Shown here piece by piece: positions 33,404-42,069 of a DNA stretch of 64,000 nt. The stretch is taken from contig CAZEMO010000011.1 of assembly GCA_964513375.1 (NCBI GenBank), forward strand, positions 1 to 64,000, given 5' to 3'. Every line of letters starts with the position of its first letter. Position 1 is the stretch's first letter. This stretch comes from DATCTV01 sp964513375. Its GTDB lineage: Bacteria > Desulfobacterota > Desulfomonilia > UBA1062. The notes under the pieces were generated by a model that was not told the origin of the DNA, searched no databases, and saw only the letters and a list, made by a program, of their open reading frames with translations. The position numbers and the translations under genes are program-made.

Positions 33404-35263
33404 TTAATTCACATCTATTGCGTCGAACCTGCAAACGCTCCGGCACGATCCGCACCTGCTGCATTTTTCCTGATCAATGGTATACAGTTCTTTCTTTTTC
33501 CCGTAAACGGCACCTTCAGGGCAGGCCTTCATGCATGCTCCGCATCCGGTGCAGAGTTCGTTTATTGTAAACTTGATAAGTCCCTTGCACACACTTGCAG
33601 GACAACGCTTGTTTTCGATATGTTCAATGTACTCATTCCGGAAATACTTGAGTGTTGATAGAACGGGATTTGAAGCAGTCTGGCCCAGACCGCACATTGC
33701 CACATCTTTCAATACAGGGGCAAGCTCTTCAAGAAGGTCGAGGTGTGCATGCGTGCCTCTGCCGGCCGATATGTCATCGAGCAACTCGAACATGCGCTGG
33801 GTGCCCTTACGGCATGAAAAGCACTTGCCGCATGATTCGTTTTTGAGAAACTTCATGAAGTACCTGGCCACATCGATCATGCATGTGTTTTCATCCATTA
33901 CGATCATGCCGCCCGAACCCATAATGGAGCCCACCTTTGAAAGGCTCTCATAGCCGATGGGAAGATCAAACATATTAGCTGGGATACAGCCCCCTGAGGG
34001 CCCGCCTGTCTGTACGGCCTTGATTCCCGTCTTTCCAGACGCACCCCCGCCGATTGTGTAGATAATCTCATTGATAGAGGAGCCCATAGGCACTTCGACA
34101 AGTCCTGTGTTTTTGATCTTGCCAACAAGACTGTATATCTTGGTGCCGGAATCGGTGCTTCCTATCTTTGAATAATTTTCAGCGCCCATCCGGAAAATTG
34201 CCGGGATATTGGCCCATGTTTCAACATTATTGATCAGTGTGGGTTTGCCGTTAATGCCTTTCTTCACAGGGAAAGGCGGCTTTTGAGTGGGTTCACCCAT
34301 CCGTCCCTCAATGGAGTGTATAAGAGCGGTTTCTTCGCCGCATACAAAGGCGCCGGCGCCCTTTACCATTGATATATCGAATGAGAATCCGGTTCCCAGA
34401 ATCTCTTTACCCAGAAATCCAAGCTCACGGGACTGCCTTAGTGCATTGGACAGATGCTTTATGGCTAGAGGGTACTCTGTCCGAACGTAAACCACCCCCT
34501 GATCGGCTCCGGTTGCTAATGCGCCGATGAGCATGCCCTCTATAATGCTGTGGGGATTGCCCTCGAGCAGGCTCCTGTCCATGTAGGCGCCGGGGTCGCC
34601 TTCGTCTGCATTGCAAACGACGAACTTGCCGCCGCCGTTTTTCTGTGCGGCCAAAAACTCCCATTTTACTCCGGTGGAAAATCCTGCCCCTCCTCTTCCT
34701 TTCAGCCCGGATTTTTTTACATCGTCTAAAATCCGATGGGGATCCGATTCCGCCAGAAGCCGTGAGAAGGCTCCATAGCCGCCCTCTCTAAGAAAGTCAT
34801 AGACATTCTGAGGGTCAATTTTTTCGCTCTGGGCCAGCAGAAGCCTTTTCTGGGGTTTATAAAAAGATATATCGTTCTGCTTTTCAATCCTGGAGCCGGT
34901 TTTTTCATCCACATAGAGAAGATCATCTGCCGCATGTCCGTCAAGCAGGGCATCGATAATCGTGCTGATTGCTGCTGGAGAAACCTTAGGATAGAATGTA
35001 CCTGAAGGGTCTACAAGGACTGACGGCTCCATCTGGCAGAACCCATGACATCCTGTTGTTTTGAGTCTAACCATTTTTTGCAGTTTCCTGTCTAGAATCT
35101 CATGCTGGGCAGCCCGTACAAGATCAAGGGCTCCGCTTGCCCGGCCGCAGGTACCCGCGGGAATGACTATAGTCGGGATATTCAGGCTGTCATCCTCCAG
35201 AAGCTGCTTCTGTAACACTATAAATCTTTCAATAGATGAGATTTTTTCCATACGGTTATCCAT
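33404..35263 (-). CDS. NuoF-like NADH-binding flavoprotein with ferredoxin domain
   Basis: About 619 aa from ATG 35263 (an ATG 17 codons upstream, overlapping the NuoE-like gene, is possible). N-terminal thioredoxin-like [2Fe-2S] domain (GTCGRASGALDL, TGCHGFCQMEPSVLV), then the NADH/FMN module: KSGLKGRGGAGFSTGVKWEF, NADEGDPGAYMDRSLLEGNP, GAGAYVCGEETAL-type GAGAFVCGEETALIHSIEG, the [4Fe-4S] site ESCGKCFSCRKGTQRM, and a C-terminal 2[4Fe-4S] ferredoxin (CTGCGACMKACP, CSRCGSCRSVC). This is the HydB/NuoF type seen in soluble NAD-linked, often electron-bifurcating complexes. No membrane complex I genes accompany it. Confidence 0.94.
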   Translation of the reverse strand: MDNRMEKISSIERFIVLQKQLLEDDSLNIPTIVIPAGTCGRASGALDLVRAAQHEILDRKLQKMVRLKTTGCHGFCQMEPSVLVDPSGTFYPKVSPAAISTIIDALLDGHAADDLLYVDEKTGSRIEKQNDISFYKPQKRLLLAQSEKIDPQNVYDFLREGGYGAFSRLLAESDPHRILDDVKKSGLKGRGGAGFSTGVKWEFLAAQKNGGGKFVVCNADEGDPGAYMDRSLLEGNPHSIIEGMLIGALATGADQGVVYVRTEYPLAIKHLSNALRQSRELGFLGKEILGTGFSFDISMVKGAGAFVCGEETALIHSIEGRMGEPTQKPPFPVKKGINGKPTLINNVETWANIPAIFRMGAENYSKIGSTDSGTKIYSLVGKIKNTGLVEVPMGSSINEIIYTIGGGASGKTGIKAVQTGGPSGGCIPANMFDLPIGYESLSKVGSIMGSGGMIVMDENTCMIDVARYFMKFLKNESCGKCFSCRKGTQRMFELLDDISAGRGTHAHLDLLEELAPVLKDVAMCGLGQTASNPVLSTLKYFRNEYIEHIENKRCPASVCKGLIKFTINELCTGCGACMKACPEGAVYGKKKELYTIDQEKCSRCGSCRSVCRFDAIDVN

Positions 35264-35276
35264 GATATATTTTAAT

Positions 35277-36146
35277 TCATATGGTTGAGGGCTTGTCATG
35301 AGAGCCGGATCCAATCATATCGATTTCGGAATTTGCACATCCCCATCGAGTGCACACCTGCAGCAACCCACCTCCCCCCAGCGGAAGAGGCGCCATAGCA
35401 GAGCCGCATTCGACACAGACAGACTTTCCCTCGATTTTTTTCAAACAGTTTGGGCAGGAATAGCTCACCTGGGAATCCTGCGGTATATCATGCTCACACA
35501 TGCAGTGAACCGGCCCGAGAAGTCTTGAGATGCTTGCCTGACTTTTCATGCCGTTGACAGATACATTCATAATTATGGAGTTTCGGCTACCGGCAGTGGA
35601 TTTTTTGTCTATCAGAGACTGATTGCAGTGCGGGCACAGGATTTCAACGGGGAAATCATCTCCGCTATTTCCGGTTGACTTTTCCTTGAAGTCTTCCCTT
35701 GCCTTGCTGATTATCTTTTTCACATCAGACCTTGCAACATTGGAAAAGAAGCGGCCATCCACTGCCACTATGGGTCCGAGAGCGCATGTGCCCAGGCAGT
35801 TGACAGTTTCAAGGGTAAACTCTCCGTCCTTGCTCGTCTCTCCAGGATTCAATCCAAGCTGCATCTTGAATTCATCGACGATGCCCGCAGCGGAGCGTAC
35901 ATGACACGCGGTACCCAGGCACACGGATATAAGGTGTCTACCCCTGGGCTTGAGGCTGAAAGCCTTATAAAACGTAGCAATACCGTAGACATCCTTGAGG
36001 CTTCTCCCGGTTTTATCGGCAACAGCTTTCAATGCTTCCTCTGGAAGATAGTGGCACCTGTCCTGGATGTCCTCCAGAATCGATATCAGTGCACCCATTT
36101 CACCTTCATGATTCAAGATTATTCTTTCAACTGCATCAGATGTCAT
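35277..36146 (-). CDS. NuoE-like [2Fe-2S] subunit with C-terminal zinc-ribbon-like extension
   Basis: 289 aa. Residues 1-165 are NuoE/HydC: HYLPEEALKAVADKTG, GIATFYKAFSLKPRGRHLIS, and the four cluster cysteines in CLGTACHVRSA and CLGTCALGPIVAVDG. Canonical NuoE ends near here (about 160-170 aa). The extra about 120 residues contain CPHCNQSL, CMCEHD, CPNCLKK and CVECGSAM, i.e. paired CxxC motifs of the zinc-ribbon or rubredoxin-like kind, plus CTRWGC near the end. The extension may dock the small Cys-rich protein encoded just upstream or another partner; its role is not known. Confidence 0.9.
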   Translation of the reverse strand: MTSDAVERIILNHEGEMGALISILEDIQDRCHYLPEEALKAVADKTGRSLKDVYGIATFYKAFSLKPRGRHLISVCLGTACHVRSAAGIVDEFKMQLGLNPGETSKDGEFTLETVNCLGTCALGPIVAVDGRFFSNVARSDVKKIISKAREDFKEKSTGNSGDDFPVEILCPHCNQSLIDKKSTAGSRNSIIMNVSVNGMKSQASISRLLGPVHCMCEHDIPQDSQVSYSCPNCLKKIEGKSVCVECGSAMAPLPLGGGGLLQVCTRWGCANSEIDMIGSGSHDKPSTI

Positions 36147-36199
36147 AAAAATAATCCTTTTCTAGTTTGTTTTCGAATCCTGTCCGCTCAATATCAACC

Positions 36200-36493
36200 T
36201 CAACTGTACTCTTCGCAGTGCCACACACCTGATTCGGGTTTGGGAAAAACACAGTCCTTCCAGTGGGAGCAATTGCTGCAAAGCCCCGATGCCGTTCGTA
36301 TTTTCCCGTCTATGGCAGTTTTTAAAGAATGCCTGAGATCTCCGGGCAACTCAGCGGATAGCAATTCCTTATCGGAGAGAACATCCATTTCATACTCTTC
36401 ACATTGCTGGATATTCTGTTTGGAATCTTTCATAAAAACACAGCGCGAGGAATACCTGCAGTTCAAACACAAGCTTTCATGGCACTTCTTCAT
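36200..36493 (-). CDS. Small Cys-rich protein with two repeats, first gene of the redox operon
   Basis: 97 aa, no named family recognised. Two copies of one pattern: CLNCRYSSRCVFMKDS...QQCEEYE (9-34) and CSNCSHWKDCVFPKPES...WHCEEY (72-96), each CxNCxxxxxCVF followed by CEEYE. Four Cys per unit suggest two metal sites (zinc or Fe-S). The linker is helical. GGGGAG precedes the ATG at 36493. It lies 25 bases downstream of the predicted sigma54 start and 53 bases ahead of the NuoE-like gene. Possible metal-binding assembly or regulatory subunit. Confidence 0.8.
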   Translation of the reverse strand: MKKCHESLCLNCRYSSRCVFMKDSKQNIQQCEEYEMDVLSDKELLSAELPGDLRHSLKTAIDGKIRTASGLCSNCSHWKDCVFPKPESGVWHCEEYS

Positions 36494-36529
36494 GTCTCCC
36501 CGCCTTTAATCGAAATTTTTCTATACGTC

Positions 36530-36544
36530 GCAAGGAATATGCCA
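36530..36544 (-). promoter_or_regulatory. Sigma54 (-24/-12) promoter of the redox operon
   Basis: Minus strand TGGCATATTCCTTGC: GG and GC ten bases apart, TGGCA-N6-TTGC, the same class as the pnt element at 24315. Predicted start near 36518, 25 bases ahead of the first ATG (36493). A possible activator site upstream is the 10-bp palindrome AAGCATGCTT (36587-36596) or the dyad CAGAA-N11-TTCTG near 36630-36650; neither is as clear as the pnt repeats. Confidence 0.75.
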
Positions 36545-36748
36545 TCGGCATAAAAAAGAAGTAATCAACACGGCATCTATAAAAATAAGCATGCTTTATG
36601 CAGGCAACACCTTGATAATACATGTCTTCAGAAATTTTGAAACATTCTGGTGAACACGTATCAGATCAGATTGCAGAAAGATGATTATAGGTAATCCTGT
36701 GAGGAATTTCTCATCAGTTGGCCGGATATTCCCCGATTTCTTGAGGCT

Positions 36749-38101
36749 TTATTTTTCGAAGGAAGTATCGCCGATTTTAAGCTTTTCCCTCAAAGTTTTG
36801 CGGTCAATATCCAGTATCTCGGCTGCGCGCGATTTATTTCCGCCCACACTTGCCAGAACCCTTTGTATATAGACTGCTTCCTCTTCAGCAAGTGGCCTGA
36901 ATGGCGACTTCCCCGGTGGAACCGAGAATCGCATGAAAGATGGCAAGTCAGGGATATCGATAACGGGACCGTCCATCATTATGATGAGCCTGTGTATGAG
37001 ATTTTCCAGTTCCCGTATGTTTCCAGGCCATGCATAATCCATAAGCGTCTTTACAGCTTCGTCGGAAAAAAGGGGAGGTTTCCTGCCGAGTTCTTTAGCG
37101 AACTTGTCTGCAAAATGCGATATCAGCAGGGCTATGTCTCCCAACCTTTCCCGCAGAGGAGGTGCTATAATCGTAACTACATTCAGCCGAAAGAACAGGT
37201 CTTCACGAAAAGTGCCTTTTGTCACCAGCGACCTTAAATCCTTGTTGCTCGAGGCAATTATCCGGATATCGATCTTTTGCGATTTCCTTGCTCCGACCAT
37301 GCATACCTGCCTGTCCTGAATCACTCTTAAGAGTTTTACCTGCATTGCAGGGCTCATTTCATTGACCTCATCGAGCAGGATGGTACCACCGTCGGCTGTC
37401 TGGAAGAATCCTGCACGAGATTCATGTGCTCCTGTAAAGGTTCCTTTCATATGGCCGAAAAGTTCGCTTTCAAGAAGCTTTTCAGGGATGGCGCCACAGT
37501 TGACCGGAACGAATGGAGCGGAAGCCCTGCTGCTGCTGTAGTGTACAGCCCGGGCCACAAGTTCCTTGCCTGTACCGCTCTCGCCTAGAACGAGCACTGT
37601 GGCAGTGGATGCCGCAGCCTTTTCAATTTCAGCAAGCATCTTCAGGATCGGCTTTGATTTTCCGATTATTCCAAACGATACGCATTCGGCATTTAAATGT
37701 TTGCCCTGAACGGTCTTCCGCAGATCCTGCTTATTGAGTGTTCTCTCTACTGCGGAGAAAAGCTCCTCATCGGTAAAGGGTTTGGGAAGATACTCCTGGG
37801 CTCCAATTTTAACGGCTTCTACAGCGCCTTTTACTGATGCATAGCCCGTGATCATGATCACTTCGGTTTCGTAGAAGTTTTCTCTGATATGCCGGATGAG
37901 ATCAAGCCCGCTGATCTTTGGCATCTTATAATCGGTTATGACAAGGTCAATGTCAGAGTCTCCAAGGATTTTAACAGCATCAACCACACTGGACGCGGTA
38001 AAAACACGGTATCCTTTTGACGCAAGGTTTCTCCGGATTATCTCCAGGGCAGATTCTGAATCATCTACCACAAGTATACGGTTTTTCCTTAATGCATTCA
38101 C
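36749..38101 (-). CDS. Sigma54-dependent response regulator with GTFTGA loop
   Basis: 450 aa. Receiver with D57 (VITDYKMPKISG); AAA+ domain with Walker A GESGTGKELVAR (173 on), LLDEVNEMSPAMQ as Walker B region, REDLFFRLNVVTII; C-terminal Fis-type HTH (GGNKSRAAEILDIDRKTLREK in two parts, NKSRAAEILDIDRKT). The sigma54-contact loop reads GTFTGA at 220-225 instead of GAFTGA, a conservative change outside the critical central FTGA. Encoded between its kinase and the -24/-12 promoter of the redox operon, which is therefore its likely target. AAGGAG precedes the ATG. Confidence 0.94.
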   Translation of the reverse strand: MNALRKNRILVVDDSESALEIIRRNLASKGYRVFTASSVVDAVKILGDSDIDLVITDYKMPKISGLDLIRHIRENFYETEVIMITGYASVKGAVEAVKIGAQEYLPKPFTDEELFSAVERTLNKQDLRKTVQGKHLNAECVSFGIIGKSKPILKMLAEIEKAAASTATVLVLGESGTGKELVARAVHYSSSRASAPFVPVNCGAIPEKLLESELFGHMKGTFTGAHESRAGFFQTADGGTILLDEVNEMSPAMQVKLLRVIQDRQVCMVGARKSQKIDIRIIASSNKDLRSLVTKGTFREDLFFRLNVVTIIAPPLRERLGDIALLISHFADKFAKELGRKPPLFSDEAVKTLMDYAWPGNIRELENLIHRLIIMMDGPVIDIPDLPSFMRFSVPPGKSPFRPLAEEEAVYIQRVLASVGGNKSRAAEILDIDRKTLREKLKIGDTSFEK

Positions 38102-38106
38102 TTTTT

Positions 38107-39816
38107 TTACTCCTTGTCAGTCAATTCATTACTGCAGGGAAATTTCACAATAAACCTGGTTCCTTTTCCCTCGATGCTTTCAACATGTATATCGCCATTG
38201 TGGGAAGATACTATACCGTGAACAACAGAAAGCCCCAGGCCTGTGCCCTGATCGATGTCCTTGGTGGTGAAAAATGGCAGGAATATGTTCTCCTTTACCT
38301 CAGTGCTCATACCCGTCCCGGTGTCTTCGATCATGAGGCATACCATCGGAGCATGAAACGAGGTTCGAATCGTGATAAGCCCTCCATTTGGCATAGCCTG
38401 GAGGGCATTGACAATCAGATTCGAAATGACCTGAAGAAGCTGCGACTTGTCGGCTGTTATATCAGGCAGATCCTTGTCAATGATCCGCCGGAACTCAACG
38501 TTTGATTTCTTGCACAGTGTTTCAAACAATTTCAGGTCCTCGCTAATGATCGCATTAAGGTTCACTCTGATCCTGGCTGGCGTTGTCTGCCGGGCAAAAA
38601 CAAGGAGCTCCTTTATGATACTGCGTGCATGGAGCGATGCATCGGCTATCCTGCCTACGTCCTTTATGACCTGCCTGGGCATGCCCTCTGCTTTCTGAGC
38701 AAGCTGCGCAAATCCCAGGATCGTATTAAGCGGCTCATTGAGTTCATGAGCCACACCTGCAGCAAGCTGGCCGATGGCCGCCAGACGATCGGCCCTAATC
38801 AATTGCCTCTGAAGTTCGGCTTTTGCAGTTTCGACCTCTTTGTGCTTGATCATATGCGCAATCTGCCCGGCAATGCTGTCTATAAGATGCTGTTCTTCAT
38901 TGAGAAACGGGGACCTTTGAACAAACGGCTGGCTGTCAATGTAGTGAATCTCCACGATGCCCCTGCTGCGGCCGGCAATGCATATAGCAGCCTCCTGCCT
39001 GTGCTGCCCCTCTTTGAAGCCTTTGGTCTGGAAATGGGACCCGTCGATAATAATCCTTGCACAGGCACGATCCGGATACTGCCATGCAGGAGGGAGCAGT
39101 GAAGCGATTTCAGTAAGTTTCTGCTCAAAGGACATTTCCGGATTTGCTGCTATCTGCGATATGCCATAGAGGCAGGTGAGCTCTTTTACCCGCTCTCGCA
39201 GCTTTGCCTGTGAGAGTTGGTGAATGTATGCCATCTCGAACTTCGTGGAGATAGTTTCAAGATAGCCGATTCTTTCGAGGCTGAATCGATGTTCATGTAT
39301 ATGTTTGAAGAGGATCAGGCCCGCATTATCATTCAGAAATTTCAGGGGAACAACCGCCAGAGAACGATGAAGACCACCAATGCAGGCGTCTTCATTCAAT
39401 ATGAAACCGGGAAGCTTTACTGTTAGTGAAATGAGTTCACGGGTATCGTCGAACCATATGCTGCCGTATTTTGTACAGCAGTCCGGAGACGGCTTGATGT
39501 TACCACCTAGAAATGCAGAGCACACTTTTTCAAGTACATGATTGTCTTCACTGTTGAAGACAGTCTTGAAATTACACTTTCCAGGCTCTGGCATAGATGC
39601 TTCGTATCTGAGAATGCCCTCCCTGTTTTTCAGCCATAATTCAACCGATTCGCAGCCTGAATGTTCAAGTGTTAGCATTAGGGTATCCGCGAGAAATTCT
39701 ACCTGGGGTTTATCCCAGACCGCACATTTGAGGAGGCTCTGGGAAAAATCGAGGCGCCTGTCAATCAGATTTACGGCCTGCGTTAAGGATTCAGGGGCTT
39801 TCTTTCTTATTGACAT
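38107..39816 (-). CDS. Soluble GAF-type sensor histidine kinase
   Basis: 569 aa with no membrane helix. The first about 330 residues look like two GAF-type input domains: one ending near residue 190, the second with CARIIIDGSHFQTKGFKEGQ and GRSRGIVEIHYIDSQPF. Then HisKA with LAAIGQLAAGVAHELNEPLN and the ATPase domain (QVISNLIVNALQAMPNGG, IEDTGTGMS, DQGTGLGLSVVHGIV). Cysteines occur in the first GAF region (PSPDCCTKYGSIWFDD), so redox or metal sensing is possible but speculative. It ends five bases before its response regulator gene, the partner controlling the redox operon. Confidence 0.9.
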   Translation of the reverse strand: MSIRKKAPESLTQAVNLIDRRLDFSQSLLKCAVWDKPQVEFLADTLMLTLEHSGCESVELWLKNREGILRYEASMPEPGKCNFKTVFNSEDNHVLEKVCSAFLGGNIKPSPDCCTKYGSIWFDDTRELISLTVKLPGFILNEDACIGGLHRSLAVVPLKFLNDNAGLILFKHIHEHRFSLERIGYLETISTKFEMAYIHQLSQAKLRERVKELTCLYGISQIAANPEMSFEQKLTEIASLLPPAWQYPDRACARIIIDGSHFQTKGFKEGQHRQEAAICIAGRSRGIVEIHYIDSQPFVQRSPFLNEEQHLIDSIAGQIAHMIKHKEVETAKAELQRQLIRADRLAAIGQLAAGVAHELNEPLNTILGFAQLAQKAEGMPRQVIKDVGRIADASLHARSIIKELLVFARQTTPARIRVNLNAIISEDLKLFETLCKKSNVEFRRIIDKDLPDITADKSQLLQVISNLIVNALQAMPNGGLITIRTSFHAPMVCLMIEDTGTGMSTEVKENIFLPFFTTKDIDQGTGLGLSVVHGIVSSHNGDIHVESIEGKGTRFIVKFPCSNELTDKE

Positions 39817-40218
39817 TTAACGATACTGCCTTCTCCCCGGCCTCTTGCAGCCTGCATTTCCTACACGCATCCCTTTCATGAGAAACGGTAGATTAACAAC
39901 ATAACATATTACATAGCAGAGGTCAGCCTGTTTCTCTCCAGGACTGCGCTAACCTTCTTCCAAGATTTTTTTGGTGTTATTTAGATTTAAAGAGACTCCT
40001 GCTCAACCTGGATTCTTATCAAATGATAAAAAAACAAGCAGTGCATGAGCCTTTTAAATATTATTTTTAAGGATCTAATCTTTTTGCTTTCGCTTTGCGA
40101 ACTATCAAGCAAAGATTTCATATGATTTAATTTTGTTTCAGTTCTGCTAAAGAATTCGAATATTTCATCCGTTAATAAACATTAGACCGTTTTACGATTT
40201 TTGAAGGAGCCCTTAAAG
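39817..40218. other. Divergent intergenic region between the sensor kinase and cstA
   Basis: No gene seen. It must hold the promoters for the kinase/regulator pair (leftwards) and cstA (rightwards). I found no -24/-12 element on either strand and no convincing -35/-10 pair. AT-rich from about 40020 on, with a ribosome site AAGGAG for cstA at about 40203-40208. Confidence 0.4.
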
Positions 40219-42069
40219 ATGTCCTCTATCTGGTTAATTGTTTGTTCCCTTGCGGCTTTCGCCGTTGCTTACAGATATTACGGGGCATTTATCGCCGCCA
40301 AAGTGCTAGCCCTTGACCCGGCAAAAAAGACCCCGGCCTACGCTCTTCAAGACGGCGTCGACTACCAGCCTACCAATAAATGGGTGCTGTTCGGGCACCA
40401 TTTCGCGGCGATATCGGGCGCAGGCCCTCTGATTGGCCCCGTACTGGCAGCACAGTGGGGATTCCTGCCGGGATACTCATGGATAATCGTCGGCGCCTGC
40501 CTGGGCGGCGCAGTACATGACCTAACCATTCTCCTGCTCTCGGTAAGGGACGACGGCAAATCGTTTCCGGACATTGTGAGGTCATTGCTTGGCAGAAGGG
40601 CCTGGCTGGCCGCATCCATAGCTACGTTCTTCAGTCTGATAGCCGTGCTTGCAAGCACTTCCGTCGTCGTTGTAAACGCCCTTGCTCAAAGCTCATGGAG
40701 TGTGTTCGTGATATTCATGACTATCATCGCAGCGCTTATCACTGGGTTGTGGATGTACAGAATACGTCCGGGCAGGATCGTCGAAGCGACCACGATAGGC
40801 GTGGTTATAGTTCTTGCAGGCGTATTCATAGGAAATCCATTCTCCGACTCCTCTTACGGACATCTGTTCATGTTCAGCAAACACACAATGTCGATAATCC
40901 TTCCTGTTTACATACTTATTGCCTCCATTCTGCCGGTCTGGGTGCTGATGTGCCCGAGAGATTATCTGAGCTCATACATGAAGATAGGTGTCGTATTCGT
41001 ACTTGCGGTCGGGATTCTTATTGCAAATCCGAAGCTCAACATGCCTGCCCTGTCTCCATTCCTGGAGAACGGCCCGATAATAAGCGGAGCCGTGTGGCCG
41101 TTCATGTTCATCACCATTATGTGCGGGGCTGTTTCGGGCTGGCACGCTCTTGTATCTACAGGCACAACCCCCAAGATGCTCATGAACGAAAAGCATGCAC
41201 TGCCTATAGGATTCGGCGCAATGCTCACCGAAGGCTTTGTGGCAGTCATGGCGCTAATCGCCGCCTGCGTGCTTCAGCCCGGAGACTATTTCGCCATCAA
41301 CATGCCCCAGGATACCGACAAGCAGAAGGCCGCATATGTCGCCTTCGTGAATTCAGGTGCAGGAGAATCTCAGATGAACCTCAACCCTGTCGATCTGAAA
41401 ATGCTCGAAGACGAGACCGACGAGAAACTCGAAGGAAGGACAGGCGGTGGAGTAACGCTCGCAGTCGGAATGGCCAAGCTCTTCACCCACCTGCCCGGTA
41501 TGAAAAAGCTGGGCTCTTACTGGTACCACTTCATCATCATGTTCGAGGCCCTTTTTATAATGACACTTCTGGAGACTGGCACACGTGTGGGCAGATACAT
41601 TCTGCAGGACGTTATAATAAAGGAGTCGAGAGTGAAAACGAACCACTACGACTGGAGGCTCAACATAACGACAAGCTTAGCGGTCTGCTTCTGCTGGGGA
41701 TATCTGCTTTATACAGGCACACTCAACTCCCTGTGGACGCTCTTCGGGATAGCGAACCAGCTCTTCGCAGCCACAGTGCTGGCCGTTGGCACATGCTGGA
41801 TACTCCAAAATTCCGCCAGAAGAAAATATGCGCTCATAACCGCTATCCCCTGTCTGTTCCTCATTATAACAGCCACCACTGCCGGAATAATAAGCATAGG
41901 AAGGTGGGGAAAAGCATTTGCAGACATCCCTTCAGGCGATATTACGGCTTTCATCCTGCAGATAATACTCATAGGAATGGCCTTTCTTCTGATAATATCG
42001 TCGCTCTACCTGGTCTATATGTCTATCATAAGACCTTTCAGGGGAGATTATGCAGATAACATTCGATGA
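40219..42069 (+). CDS. cstA: Carbon starvation protein A (peptide/pyruvate transporter family)
   Basis: 616 aa, ATG at 40219 with AAGGAG ten bases upstream (a TTG six codons earlier lies on the ribosome site itself). About 15-16 membrane helices. Family signatures: YQPTNKWVLFGHHFAAISGAGP-type segment (KWVLFGHHFAAISGAGPLIG), GPVLAAQWGFLPGYSWII, GACLGGAVHDLTILLLSVR, WVLMCPRDYLSSYMKIG, VSGWHALVSTGTTPKML and TLFGIANQLFAATVLAVG. Length fits the shorter CstA group. Imports peptides or pyruvate during starvation in known members. Its 3' end overlaps the alpha-galactosidase start by 20 bases. Confidence 0.94.
   Translation: MSSIWLIVCSLAAFAVAYRYYGAFIAAKVLALDPAKKTPAYALQDGVDYQPTNKWVLFGHHFAAISGAGPLIGPVLAAQWGFLPGYSWIIVGACLGGAVHDLTILLLSVRDDGKSFPDIVRSLLGRRAWLAASIATFFSLIAVLASTSVVVVNALAQSSWSVFVIFMTIIAALITGLWMYRIRPGRIVEATTIGVVIVLAGVFIGNPFSDSSYGHLFMFSKHTMSIILPVYILIASILPVWVLMCPRDYLSSYMKIGVVFVLAVGILIANPKLNMPALSPFLENGPIISGAVWPFMFITIMCGAVSGWHALVSTGTTPKMLMNEKHALPIGFGAMLTEGFVAVMALIAACVLQPGDYFAINMPQDTDKQKAAYVAFVNSGAGESQMNLNPVDLKMLEDETDEKLEGRTGGGVTLAVGMAKLFTHLPGMKKLGSYWYHFIIMFEALFIMTLLETGTRVGRYILQDVIIKESRVKTNHYDWRLNITTSLAVCFCWGYLLYTGTLNSLWTLFGIANQLFAATVLAVGTCWILQNSARRKYALITAIPCLFLIITATTAGIISIGRWGKAFADIPSGDITAFILQIILIGMAFLLIISSLYLVYMSIIRPFRGDYADNIR

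Noticed and set aside
32687..36146. Respiratory complex I operon
   Set aside because: No membrane subunits (NuoA, H, J-N) or NuoB/C/D are present; the NuoG-like protein is cut to its Fe-S part, so this is a soluble module.
29500..36493. Benzoyl-CoA reductase (Bam) gene cluster
   Set aside because: AOR, ferredoxin and NuoE/F/G-like genes are shared with Bam clusters, but the AOR lacks its N domain, no HdrA-type BamE or FrhD-like BamF is present, and a GltB-like protein is found instead.
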